The notes beneath the pieces are model-generated. The model was not told the DNA's origin, did not search any database, and saw nothing but the letters and a program-made list of their open reading frames with translations. From NCBI GenBank assembly GCA_963822115.1, contig CAWGGM010000004.1, positions 62,001 through 126,000 on the forward strand: DNA of 64,000 nt, written 5' to 3'. Of the stretch, positions 53,334-63,600 are shown one piece after another. Origin of the DNA: CAWDXG01 sp963822115 (lineage in GTDB: Bacteria > Myxococcota_A > Polyangia > Polyangiales > Polyangiaceae). The stretch's first letter is position 1. The number at the start of each line of letters is the position of its first letter. Position numbers and translations under genes: made by a program.

Positions 53334-53879
53334 ATGACCGGAAAGACCTCGGGGGGGAGTTGGCTCGCTGATTTCCATGCGGGCACGCCCAGCGCTCTCG
53401 AGGACTTCTACCGGGACTACTACCCGACCGTCGATCGCGCGGTGGGACGGATCATCGATGGCGCCGACCGCGAGACGGTGGTCCACGAGGTATTCCTGCG
53501 CGTGCTGTCCAGCGCCGAATTCCGGCAGGGGTTGCGCGGCGGATCGCCAGCAGCGTGGATCGGGACGGTCGCGCGCAACCAGGCCATCGACTACCGGCGC
53601 CGGCGCGGCCGCGAGATCCCGCAGGCCGAACCGAGCGCTCGTCTGGACGACGACGAATCCCGCGAAGAGGCCGCCACGGTGGCTCGCCTGCTGGTCGAGC
53701 GCTTCCGGTCGGAAGTGTTGCCGGAAAAGTGGGCCCCGGTGTTCGACGCGTGCTTCGTCGGTGAGCTGACGCAGCGTCAAGCCGCCGACAAGCTCGGCAT
53801 GTCGCGCACCACGCTCCTCTACCAGCAGCACCGCATCCGCGCGCTGCTGCGCTCGTTCCTGCTGGAGGAGGACGCATGA
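53334..53879 (+). CDS. ECF-type RNA polymerase sigma factor
   Basis: The 181-residue protein starts at the ATG at 53334. Region 2 reads ALEDFYRDYYPTVDRAVGRIIDG, then VVHEVFLRVL, and AWIGTVARNQAIDYRRRRGRE. Region 4 is VFDACFVGELTQRQAADKLGMSRTTLLYQQHRIRALLRSFL. The tail ends EEDA, overlapping the next start. It would direct RNA polymerase to the promoters of its own operon and others. The next gene is a zinc-finger anti-sigma-like protein, as in many ECF pairs. Confidence 0.9.
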   Translation: MTGKTSGGSWLADFHAGTPSALEDFYRDYYPTVDRAVGRIIDGADRETVVHEVFLRVLSSAEFRQGLRGGSPAAWIGTVARNQAIDYRRRRGREIPQAEPSARLDDDESREEAATVARLLVERFRSEVLPEKWAPVFDACFVGELTQRQAADKLGMSRTTLLYQQHRIRALLRSFLLEEDA

Positions 53880-54598
53880 CGCACTGCAAGGAGCGGCGGC
53901 TGATCGACCGCCATTTCGAGCTTCGCCTGGGCGCGGCCGGCGAGCGCCGGCTGCGGGAACACCTACCGGACTGCGCGGCGTGCCGCCGCTACTACGAGCG
54001 CTGGCAGCTCTTCGAGAAGCTCGATCCCGGCGCGCGCGATCCCCAGGAACGACTCGCCTTCGCGCTTGGCTTGCGGCGCGGGGCGATGCGCCGCTTGCGC
54101 CGGCCGGCGTGGGCATTGCCAGCAGCCGTGGTCGCCGCTGCAGCGTGTGTCGCGTTGCTGGTGATGCGTCCGCGCTCGACCCCGGAGTTCCAGGCACGTG
54201 GAGTCGTGGCCGAGCCGGGCATCTCCGTCTATCGCGTCTTGCCGAGCGGCAAGTCTGTTCAACTAGGCGACTCGATGCGCGCCAGTGACGAGCTGGCATT
54301 CGCGTACGACAATCCGCGCCGCGCGACACGCTTGATGATCTTCGGAGTCGACGACCGTCAGCACGTGTATTGGTATTTCCCCGCGTGGGTCGACCCGGCG
54401 AAGTCCCCTGTGGCAGTCTCGATCACCGTGGGGCGACACGAGCTGCCGGAAGCGGTCGCGCAGCATCTCGAGGTGGGGACGCTGACGCTGTACGCGCTGT
54501 TCACCGACAAGGCGACCACGGTGCGCGACGTGGAGGGCTCGCTCGCTCGCTTCACCAAGACCGCCGCCTGGTCGAAGCGCGTACGGGTGACGCCATGA
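53876..54598 (+). CDS. Transmembrane zinc-finger anti-sigma-like protein
   Basis: The 240-residue product overlaps the sigma gene (ATGA). Near the N-terminus HLPDCAACRRYYERW is an H-x3-C-x2-C anti-sigma zinc finger. A membrane helix (ALPAAVVAAAACVALLVM) follows at about residue 78-95. The periplasmic part has FAYDNPRRATRLMIFGVDDRQHVYWYFPAW, a DUF4384-like beta domain. It would hold the sigma factor at the membrane and release it on an outside signal. Confidence 0.8.
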   Translation: MTHCKERRLIDRHFELRLGAAGERRLREHLPDCAACRRYYERWQLFEKLDPGARDPQERLAFALGLRRGAMRRLRRPAWALPAAVVAAAACVALLVMRPRSTPEFQARGVVAEPGISVYRVLPSGKSVQLGDSMRASDELAFAYDNPRRATRLMIFGVDDRQHVYWYFPAWVDPAKSPVAVSITVGRHELPEAVAQHLEVGTLTLYALFTDKATTVRDVEGSLARFTKTAAWSKRVRVTP

Positions 54599-56891
54599 GA
54601 GCGCTGTTCGCCGCTGCCATCGCGCTATTGCTCGTGGCCTGCACGGGCGGTCTGCCGCTGGACAATCGACCGTGCCCCTGCGCCGACGGTTACACCTGCT
54701 GCGAGCTCACGAACACCTGCGTGAAGACGTGCGCCTTCGGGCTCACTCCGAGCGATCCGCACGTGCGCCTTGGGGCGACGCAGTCGTTTACGGCTGGCGT
54801 TCCGGTGACGTGGTCCGTCGACGAGGGAGGAGGGGGAAGTATCGACGCCGACGGCACCTATCACGCGCCCATGCATCCCGGGACGTACCACGTGCGGGCC
54901 ACCACGCGGATCGGTGCGAGCGCGACGACCAGCGTCGTGGTCGGACCATCGGAGCTGGTGCATCTGCTCGGCGCGCCGGGCGGCACGGGCACGATCGATG
55001 GCACCCGTGGGACAGCCCGCCTGGCGAATCCGACGAGCATCGTCGGCGACGACAAGTTCCTGTACGTCAGCGTGTCGGGTGTGGCTGCCTACGCGGACCT
55101 CACATCCGAGTTCTACGAGTGTTGGTCCTATTGCTCCGACGACTGGGTTCAAACCTCTGGCCTGGGGACATTTCTGCTCGGTCCGTGCATGACCCAGCAC
55201 TGTCCGGGCCTCTTCGCCCCGGGCGTCCGGCGGATCTCCCGCGCGACCGGAGACGTGACCTGGCTGGTCAAGCAGCACTTCTTCGGCTCGCTTGCGATCG
55301 CGGGGTCCACTCTCTTCGGCGCCCTCGACAACGACCTGCAGGCAGACGGCGGCCCGGGGCGGAGATTTCGCTTGCCCCTGCTCCGCGCGTCATCGTCGAG
55401 ATCGATCGCTACAGCGGCAAGCGCACGCCATTCGCGGGAGCGGATGTGAGCGACACGCCGCGCGACGGCGTGGGAAAGGCCGCGCGCTTCGGCGACATCC
55501 ACGGGATGGTGGGCGATGCGGATGCCCTGTATGTCACCGATGGCTCGCTGCTCAGGAAAGTCGATCTCGCGACAGCTGCCGTGACCACGCTGATGGCCCC
55601 GGCGAGCTGGAGCGGCAAGCCGAACGCAACCGCACAGAATGGCGCGCTGGGCGCGATCATGTCGCGCGACCATAGACTCTACGCGGTCGACACCGGGAAG
55701 TCGGAGCAGTCGGCCGGAGGGCAGTCGCTGCAGACCGTCTGGCGATACGACCTTGCGACCGGAACGGTGGCGAAGCTGGGCCTGGGCCCCCCCGGGGTCA
55801 CGGGGCTCTGCTTCGATGCGGACCCGCAGCTCGCCGCCATTCCCGGGTCATACAAGTTCCTTGCGGGGGACGCCCTGTTCTCTAGCTGGAGCCAGCCAGG
55901 CGACGGCTACAGCGAGCAGGCGCCCTTCGCTGCACCCCAAGGCATCTGGTGCGCGCCGGACGGCTCGGTCTACATCGCGGACACGGGTGACAGCGAGATC
56001 GAGGAGATACCCCTCCACGACAAGCCGAGGACGCTTGCAGGAGCTGTCGCCGGCCAGGGGACGGACACCGCTGGGCCGTACATGCGCTTGCCCGAGCCCA
56101 CAGGACTGAGCAGCAACGCGGCCGGAGACGTCGCGGTGTTCCCACCGCTGGCGATCGTCCGGGCAGACGATTTCTCTACAGTCGAACGGTACGACATTCC
56201 GAACGACACGATCGCGATGGGGTCGGACGACAAGCTCTACTACGTCAAGCGTATCGGGCAGGGTGATGGTCAGCTCGACGAACTGGATCTCGGTACGGGT
56301 GACGTGTCGCCTGTTTCCGGCTATATTCCCGGCAAAGCCGACTCCATCGCCTACGGTGGGGTGAGCTACCTCGCATACGATGGAGTGGGCTCGCTCTATC
56401 TCGTGGGCGATCTGGCCAGCTACGGCTTGTGGCGCGTCGACCCGTCGAACGGCGACAGCGAGCTCATCCTGTCCGATCTCCCCTTCCAGGTAATGGTCGT
56501 AGACGGGACGCGGCAGATCTTTGGCGCGTCGTCTAAAAACGATGCGGGTGAGTGGAAGCTTGGAAGTGAGTGGAGGCTTGGACGCCTGGATCTCTCCACG
56601 CACCAACTGACGTGGCTTCCCACTCCGCCCGACGGCTGGGAGCCCAGCGCTCTGGCGTACGACCCGGCCGGCATTCTCTACGTCGCGGAGGAGTACCGCC
56701 AGCGCGTCCGCGGCCTCGTCCTCGCTACGGGCAAGGTGTTCGACCTCGTGGGCAAGCCGGGCGAGAAGGGCCTGCGCACCGGACCGCTGGCGACCGCGCG
56801 CCTGAACGGTCCGACGGCGCTCGCGATCCTGCCGAACGGCGCTCTCGCGATCGCCGACGGACCCGAGAACACCGTGGTGGTGGCCCGATGA
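54595..56891 (+). CDS. Beta-propeller (NHL-like) lipoprotein, with one frameshift
   Basis: The start at 54595 overlaps the previous stop. The signal ends LLLVACTGG, a lipobox, and a Cys-rich segment (CPCADGYTCCELTNTC) follows. An Ig-like part has TWSVDEGGG and TYHVRATTRIG. After about residue 115, repeats with TARLANPTSIVGDDKFLYVS, GDIHGMVGDADALYVTDG, APQGIWCAPDGSVYIADTGDSEI and GPTALAILPNGALAIADGPENTVVVA form NHL-type propeller blades. The frame breaks near 55357-55366 in GGCCCGGGGCGG; adding one G restores it to the end. The operon context suggests an outside sensor or partner for the caspase-like protein. Confidence 0.78.
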
Positions 56892-58444
56892 CGCGCTGGG
56901 GGCTGCTGCTCACCGCGGCGCTGCTCTTCGCGGTCCGTCCCGCGCACGCCGCGCCGCGGAGGGCCGCATTTGCCGTCGTCATCGGCGTGAATCACGCCGT
57001 GGAGCGTGACCTGCCCACGCTGCGCTACGCAGACGACGACGCGGTCGCCTACGCCCACCTGTTCCGCTTGCTCGGCGCGCGGACGCATGTCCTGGCGCGC
57101 CTGGACGAAAATACGCTGCGGCTCCATCCCGAAGCGGCGAAGGCGACCCTGCCTCCGACGCGGGCCTCGCTTGCCAAGGTCGAGAGGCAGCTCGCAGGCG
57201 AGGTCAAGAGCGCGAAGCGGCACGGGCAGTCCACGACGCTCTACCTCGTCTACGCCGGGCACGGCGCCGTCCACCACGGAAAGGCCTACGTCCTTCTCGA
57301 AGACGACCGGCTCGATGCGGCGCGGCTCTCCGCGTTCATCAAGCAGGTCGGCGTGGATCGCGCGCACGTCATTGTCGACGCTTGTGATTCGGGTCTACTG
57401 GCGGCGAGCCGCGGGCCCGGCGGGCGGCGCCGGCCCTACGCCGGCTTCAGTCACATGGGGCCGCTGTTCGACAGTCATCGCGTGGGCCTGTTGCTGTCCA
57501 CGTCATCGGGTCGCGAGAGCCACGAATGGCAAGCGTACCAGGCCGGCGTGTTCAGCGACGAGGTGCGCTCGGGCCTGTACGGCGCGGCAGACGCCGATCA
57601 CGACGGTCGCATCACGTATCGCGAGATCGCTGCGTTCGTCAGTCGCGCCAACGCGGCGATCCCGAATGAACGTTTCCGTCCCAACGTTTTCGCGCGGCCG
57701 CCGGCGGGCTCGAGCGTGCTCGTCGACCTCCGTCCCGCAGTGGCGCGCCGGATCCATATCGGGCATGCCAGGAGTGCGCACTGGGTGCTCGAGAATGCGA
57801 AGGGAGTGCGGCTTGCGGACTTCCACCCGCGCCCCGACGGCGATGTCAGCGTGCTCCGCCCCGACGACGGCGCGCTGTTCCTGCAACGCGTGGGCGCGAC
57901 CGGCAACGGCGTGGAAAAGGAGTACGCGATCCCGGCGGGGCGCACCGCGGTGGATCTGGACGAGCTCCAGTCTGAACGGCCACGGGTCGCCATGCGCGGC
58001 GCTGCGAACGAAGCACTTCGTCTGCTGTTCACGCTGCCGTTCGGCGAGGCTGATGTGAAGAGCTACCGCTTTCCGCCGCCCGTGCCCTGCACGCCAGTGA
58101 GCGGAGCGCCGGATCGAGCGCCGCACGAGGCCGCCTGGCGCAGGCCCACGGGGACCATCCTGCTCGGCGTGGGCGCGGCCGCCGCGGTGACGGGCGGCGC
58201 TCTGGTCCTGTCCGCCGCCAACACCCGCTCCGGAGCTGGCACGCTCTCGCAGCGCGACATCGCCGCCGAGAACGCGCGCATCGCCGATCGCAATCTGGGC
58301 GCCAAAATCTCGTTCGGAGTGGCTGGCGCCGCGGTCGTCTCGGGGCTCGCCGTGCTGTTCTGGCCCTCGGGCTCGGGCACGATCTCCGCGAGCGTCGGGC
58401 CCGGTGGGGCTGGGATCACCTACGCGCACCCGCTCGCGTTCTGA
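56888..58444 (+). CDS. Secreted caspase-fold (peptidase C14-like) protein with an EF-hand-like loop
   Basis: The 518-residue product overlaps the preceding stop. It has a Sec signal (LLLTAALLFAVRPAHA). The caspase-like domain contains AFAVVIGVNHAVERDLPTLRYADDDA (as segments), the catalytic His125 in YAGHGAVHH and the catalytic Cys166 in VDACDSGLL. An EF-hand-like DADHDGRITYREI follows, so calcium may control it. Two hydrophobic helices near the C-terminus (ILLGVGAAAAVTGGALVLS and VAGAAVVSGLAVLFW) may anchor it. As the fourth gene of the sigma/anti-sigma operon it is probably an outside effector protease. Confidence 0.85.
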   Translation: MTRWGLLLTAALLFAVRPAHAAPRRAAFAVVIGVNHAVERDLPTLRYADDDAVAYAHLFRLLGARTHVLARLDENTLRLHPEAAKATLPPTRASLAKVERQLAGEVKSAKRHGQSTTLYLVYAGHGAVHHGKAYVLLEDDRLDAARLSAFIKQVGVDRAHVIVDACDSGLLAASRGPGGRRRPYAGFSHMGPLFDSHRVGLLLSTSSGRESHEWQAYQAGVFSDEVRSGLYGAADADHDGRITYREIAAFVSRANAAIPNERFRPNVFARPPAGSSVLVDLRPAVARRIHIGHARSAHWVLENAKGVRLADFHPRPDGDVSVLRPDDGALFLQRVGATGNGVEKEYAIPAGRTAVDLDELQSERPRVAMRGAANEALRLLFTLPFGEADVKSYRFPPPVPCTPVSGAPDRAPHEAAWRRPTGTILLGVGAAAAVTGGALVLSAANTRSGAGTLSQRDIAAENARIADRNLGAKISFGVAGAAVVSGLAVLFWPSGSGTISASVGPGGAGITYAHPLAF

Positions 58445-58542
58445 CTCTGTCTTTCCACGAAGTGATACCGTCCCGGCCCCGGCCTCCAGCCGCGCGCGAC
58501 GACTTCAGCTGGGCATCGACCCAGAGACGGGTGCAGTCGCGG

Positions 58543-59671
58543 CTACTTCTTCGAGAGCGACTTCAGCTTCTTCTTGGCGACCCGGCTCACGAAGCTGTCC
58601 TTGTCCTTCGCGAGCTTCGCGATCACGCTCCTTGCCGCCTTGGCGCCCTTCTGGTCGCAGGAAACGAGCGTCGACATGGCCGCGTAGCGCGTGTTGGGGT
58701 CCGGGACCTTCGCGCTGGTCATCCGCACGGCGACGGCATAGCCCTTCTTCTTCTCGGCCTGGTCCGCATGCCTGCAGGCGAACTGGACGGCCTGCGCCAG
58801 GTCGAGACCGAACGCGTTCGTGACCTTCGTCGGATCGCTCGTCCTCTTGTCGACGTAGTTGATCACCATCCCGGCTAGACCCTTGCAGCGCGCGCTTCCC
58901 GCTGCCCAGACGACGGAGTCGGTCTTGTCGTCCGCGCGCTTGACCGCGTCTTTCAGGAGCGTGCACGGCTTTGTGCCAGGTGAGGCGGCGTTCGATAGCC
59001 CCATCGCCGCCCGCTTGATGACCTTGCCGCTCTTGTCCTTGAGCAGCGTGCCGACCAGATCCATCTCGGCATCTTGCGACGGATTCTTGGGGAATCCGTG
59101 GTCGATGATCCCGAAGGCAACCGCTCTCCGCACCTCGACGCTGGGGTTCTTCGCCAACGCCTGGAGGCGATCGGCGAGCCCGAGCTTGTTGAAGTCGGCC
59201 TTGGAAAGCCACCGGACCGCCGCAGCCTCGACGTCGTAGTGATTGTCCGGCTTCTCCACCGTTGTCAAGCAGCCGCTCGACGTGCGCTTTGTCCGCGAGC
59301 AGCTTCTGCGGGTCGTGCAGGGAGCGCTTCGACGCAATGATGGCGAGCTTCTCGTCTTCGCCGGTCAGCATGTCGAAGAGCGCCTGGTCGGCCGCATCCG
59401 TGTCGAAGTAGGCGTCGCGGCTCATCCTGAAGTCGCTGAGCGCCTTGCAGTGCGAGAAGCGCTTCTTCTCGTACTTGCACGCGAGGATGGGCTTCGTGAG
59501 AGCGAGCATCTTCGCATCGATCGAGGGCGCGGCAGCGTTCGCGCTCGCCGAGGCCGACGCCGCCGCCGTCGAATTGGCCGGCGTTGCCTTCGAGCCGGAG
59601 CTCTTGTTGCGCGAGCAAGCGACGGCCGCCAGGGCCAACGGCAGAACCACAATCCCGATGTTCCTCGTCAT
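58543..59671 (-). CDS. HEAT-repeat-like lipoprotein, with one frameshift
   Basis: The start at 59671 gives a lipoprotein signal (VVLPLALAAVACSRNK). After an Ala/Ser spacer the protein reads KYEKKRFSHCKALSDF and ALFDMLTGEDEKLAIIASKRSL, then breaks near 59258-59268. With one base removed it continues TVEKPDNHYDVEAAAVRWLSK, LQALAKNPSVEVRRAVAFGIIDHG, GKVIKRAAMGLSNAA and ends FVSRVAKKKLKSLSKK, giving 375 residues. The paired helices resemble HEAT/PBS repeats, which are protein-interaction scaffolds. It is convergent with the caspase gene. Confidence 0.75.
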
Positions 59672-59798
59672 CGGCGCCCTGATACTCGATCCCCTCGCAG
59701 ATGTCTTCGACAATACCCGGACGTCGATCAAGGTCGACAGCTCCCGCGCGCGACGGGCAGGCAAGCGCCTCCGCGTGCCAGCCCGCGGCCGCATGCGC

Positions 59799-60503
59799 TC
59801 AGCGCGCGCGATGGAAGTCGAAGACGTAGCCGAGGCGCGCACCGAAGCTGTAGGCGGTCGCGCCACCCGCAGTGCCCGAGAGCACGAGCTGGCCCGGTCC
59901 CTGGTCCACGTGCAGCCCTAGCGGCAGCTCGCGGCGGGCGCTCAGCATCAGTTCGAGATGGCCGTCGACCTTGGGCGAGATGGCGCCGGTCCGCCACGCC
60001 AATCCCGCGTCGAGCCCCACTCCGAGCAGATCGAGCCGCGCCAGCCCGAGCGGAGACGCGGCCGACATGCGCTGCCAGGCAACCGCGGGTCCCAGCCTGA
60101 GCCCGACGTCTTCCGACAGCTCCGGGTGCAGGCGAAGCGCGGCTTCGACGCCGAGGTCGAGACTGGAGCCGGTGTTGGCAGCGCCGCCGCCCAGGTAGCG
60201 CGACTCGATACGATCGAGCGCCAGTCCGCCGACGCCGATGAATCCCCCGACACCCAGCTCGGCTAGGGGCAGGTTCAGGCCGCCGTGGGCTTCGAATCCG
60301 AGCACGGCCGGACCGAGATCGCTGCCAGAGCCGTAGCCGCGCGCGCCGGCCAGCGCGGCCAGGTCGACGGGCGTGGTGTGACGCGCGAGCAGCGACGCGC
60401 CGGCGGACAGCTCGAGTCCGTCGGGCGGCTTTGCGTGCGCTGTGACCGAGAGCAAGCAGGTCGCAAACGCGGCGATCAGTGCGCTGCAGATGGGTTGCTT
60501 CAA
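59799..60503 (-). CDS. Small envelope beta-barrel-like protein
   Basis: About 234 residues from a TTG at 60503, chosen because CTGGAGG lies at good spacing and a Sec signal (ALIAAFATCLLSVTAHA) then begins at once. The mature part has alternating strands (LDLGVEAALRLHPELSEDVGLRLGPAVAW, LLGVGLDAGLAWRTGAISPKVDGHLELML) and ends SFGARLGYVFDFHRAR, a barrel-like closing strand followed by four residues. No family is recognised. Confidence 0.6.
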   Translation of the reverse strand: MKQPICSALIAAFATCLLSVTAHAKPPDGLELSAGASLLARHTTPVDLAALAGARGYGSGSDLGPAVLGFEAHGGLNLPLAELGVGGFIGVGGLALDRIESRYLGGGAANTGSSLDLGVEAALRLHPELSEDVGLRLGPAVAWQRMSAASPLGLARLDLLGVGLDAGLAWRTGAISPKVDGHLELMLSARRELPLGLHVDQGPGQLVLSGTAGGATAYSFGARLGYVFDFHRAR

Positions 60504-60684
60504 ACGCGGGTCCTCCAGGAACGAGCGGGCCGACCCCGCTGCTCCCCGTCTCACTGCACGTCACGGGCCAAACGCATATCGGGTCTTTCTCGCGCCAGTC
60601 CGCGCGCGGGCACCGTCCCGACGTTCACGCGAACACGACACGGCGATCAGGGCGCGCCGCGTGCTCCAGAACGAGACGTACTGT

Positions 60685-63600
60685 TCAGCCTTCGAGCCCC
60701 CACTCCCGCGCCTGCTCGCTGATGCCGGCGTTCTCGGGAACCTGCTCCATGAACGAGGCGCGCAGCGCGGCGTCCTCGATAGCCGCCGCGCGCTCCGACA
60801 GCCTCTCGAAGGCGAGCCCCAGCACCTCCCGCGCCTCTGCGCCAAGCCCCATCGCTTCGAGCGCGCGGGCCCGGCATAGCCGAAGCGCCATCTCCCCGTC
60901 GGCACCGCCGCCGAGCTCGTCGAGCAGAGCGGCGCCGAGCTCGGTCGTGGCGAGCGCCTGCTCCGCGTCGCCACAGAGCAGCTCGGCCTCGGCCTCGCGC
61001 GCCAGCGCATGCACGCGGACGGGTGGAAATGGCTCGAGCAGATCCGCGGCGCGACGGGCAGCGGCGCGCGCCTCTTCTGTCGCGCCGCTGGCCAGCTGCA
61101 GCCCCGCAAGATGGCTGAGCGCTCCGCCCTGCATGCGGCGGTCGCCCTGCGCTTCGAGCATGGCCACAGCGGCGACGAGCAGCTCGCGCGCCGCGTCGAG
61201 CTCGCCGAGCCGTGTGAGCACGTAGCCGAGGTTTGTCTTTGCGGCCGCGACCACGTTCGGCAGACCGAGCTCCTCGGCCAGATCGTGCGCCGCGCGCAGA
61301 TGCTCCCGGGCTTCCGCGAAGGCTCCGAGCTCGTAGCTGCCGTGCCCGGCATTGTGGCGCTGGATGGCGGCATTGCGCCGATCGCCCAGGCGCGAGAACG
61401 TCTCGCTGGCGAGCTTCGACCAGGTTGCGTAGTGCTCCGTCTCTCCGCGGTACAGCGCACGCGACGCCTTGCTCGTCATCCAGCGCGCTCGCGTTGCAGG
61501 ATCGGCACAAGCCGGATTGTCGGCGATACCCTCGAGCCGCTCGAACAACCTGTCGGCCACTTCGAAGCGCCCCGTGTGCGTCAGCACCGCTGCGGCGCGC
61601 GACGCCGCTTCCACGAGCGGAGGCGACGGCTCGTCCCAACACGGCATGTCCAGCAGCGTCTCCACGATCTCGACAGCCCGGTCCAGATCGCCGGTCTGCT
61701 GGCAGGCGCTGACCACGACAAAGACCGAACGGAACCAGTACGGAGTCATCTCCGGGAGCGCGGAAAGAGCACGCTCGCCCGCCGACTCGGCATCGCGGTA
61801 CTCGCCGCGCCACAGATGCGCTTCAGCTTCCAGCCTGAGCAACTCGGCGAGCTCGCCGAGAGCGCCCGACTGCGTCACCATCAGGTTCTGTGCGCTGGAC
61901 ACCGCGACCAGCGCCGCCTCGAAGTCATTGCCGTCGATCGCGTCCTCGGCCGCGCGCCGGTACCACTCGAGCGCGCGCTCCGCGTCGCCGCCCTTCTCGA
62001 AATGACCGGCGAGCACCAGCCGTTCGGGCTCGCCGGCCTGCTCGAGCCAGCGGCCGGCAGCGAGATGACCGCGCGTGCGGTCCTCTGGCGTGAGCATGGC
62101 GTAGGCGGCGTCGGCGACCAGCGCGTGACGGAAGACGTACTCCACCTCGCCGGGGAAGCGGCTGCGGTAGCGCGGCGTGACGACCTCGCGCTCGACGAGC
62201 AGCTCCAGCCACTCGCGGATGTCGACCGCGTCCAGGCTTCCCCCTATGAGCGACCCGATGGCGCCAGGCCAGAAGGCCTTGCCGAACACGCTCGCTGCGC
62301 GCAGCGTGCGGCGCGCAGCATCCGGCAGCGCTTCGAGTCGCATCTGCACCATCGCCAGAACGCTGTCGGGCAGCTGATCGCGATGCCCCTCCCCCACCGC
62401 ACGGATCAGTTCCTCGAGGAAGAAGGCATTGCCGTCGGCGCGCTTCACGAGGTTCTTGACTGTCTCGTCGTCCAGCGAGTCGCCGAGCGCCTCGCGCACC
62501 AGCTTCTCGGCGGCGCGGCGCGTGAGCCCGCCCAGCGCGATCTCCTGCGGCTCGCGCTGCGTCCATAGACCGGGGAACCGCTCGTGGACGCCGGGGCGGG
62601 CCAGCGCCAGCACCATGAACGGCTTTTCCGTCGCGGCGCGCAGCGCGGCGTCCACCAGCTTGACCGACGGCAGATCGCCCCAGTGGAGGTCTTCGAGCAC
62701 GAGCAGTACTGGCTCGTGCTCGCACTCGGCGAGCACCAGCTCCTCCCACGCGCGACGCATCTGATCGCCCATCAGGATCGGGTCGCGCCGAGCTGCCATC
62801 AGCTCCGCGCTGGTGTCGTCGGACGGCAGGCGTGCGATCTCACCGACGAAGCGCGCGACGCGTTCCACCGAAGCCGCCGGCACATGGCGAGCGACACGCT
62901 CGAGGAGCCGACTTCGAGAAGCGGCCGGTGGTTCTCCGTCGAGCAAGCCGACGAACTGGCGGATCACGCGCCCCAGCAGGCCGAAGGGCGAACCCGCGCT
63001 CGAGGGGTCGGCGCGGGCAATCCAACCCTGCACTTGCGTTCCACGTTGGTGCAGTCGGCGGAACAGCTCGTAGCGCACGCGCGATTTGCCGACTCCGGCT
63101 GGACCGGTAACGAGCGCGACGCGTGCCATAGGCTCTTCGAGGCATTCGTCCACGAGACCCATCAGGAAGCCGAGCTCGCGCTCGCGACCGACGGTAGAGG
63201 TCGGCTTGCCGAGCAGCTGCCTGAGCGTGTCCGTCTCGGGGCGCTCGCGCTCGAGGCGGAACGCGCCGCGCTCTCCCGGCTCGACCGAGAACCGCGCGTC
63301 GACGAGACCTGCCGTGACCGAATCGACGCAGACTTCACCGGCGCCAAGCCTTTCGACCAGCAAGGCAGCCCCCTCGATCACTTCGCCGAGCGGCACGGAC
63401 GGCCCGATGACCGCGCGACCTGTCGCCAGCCCGATCCTGGCTTCCGGAACGATCTGCTTCAGACCGAGCGCACAGCGAGCTGCACGGCAAGCCAGGTCCG
63501 TCGCGGAACCGCCACCGCCCAACGTCACAACCAGCGAACCGTCACGCAGCGGCTCGAGCCTGCCGTTGACGGCCGCCACCGCAGCCTGCAGCGATCGCGC

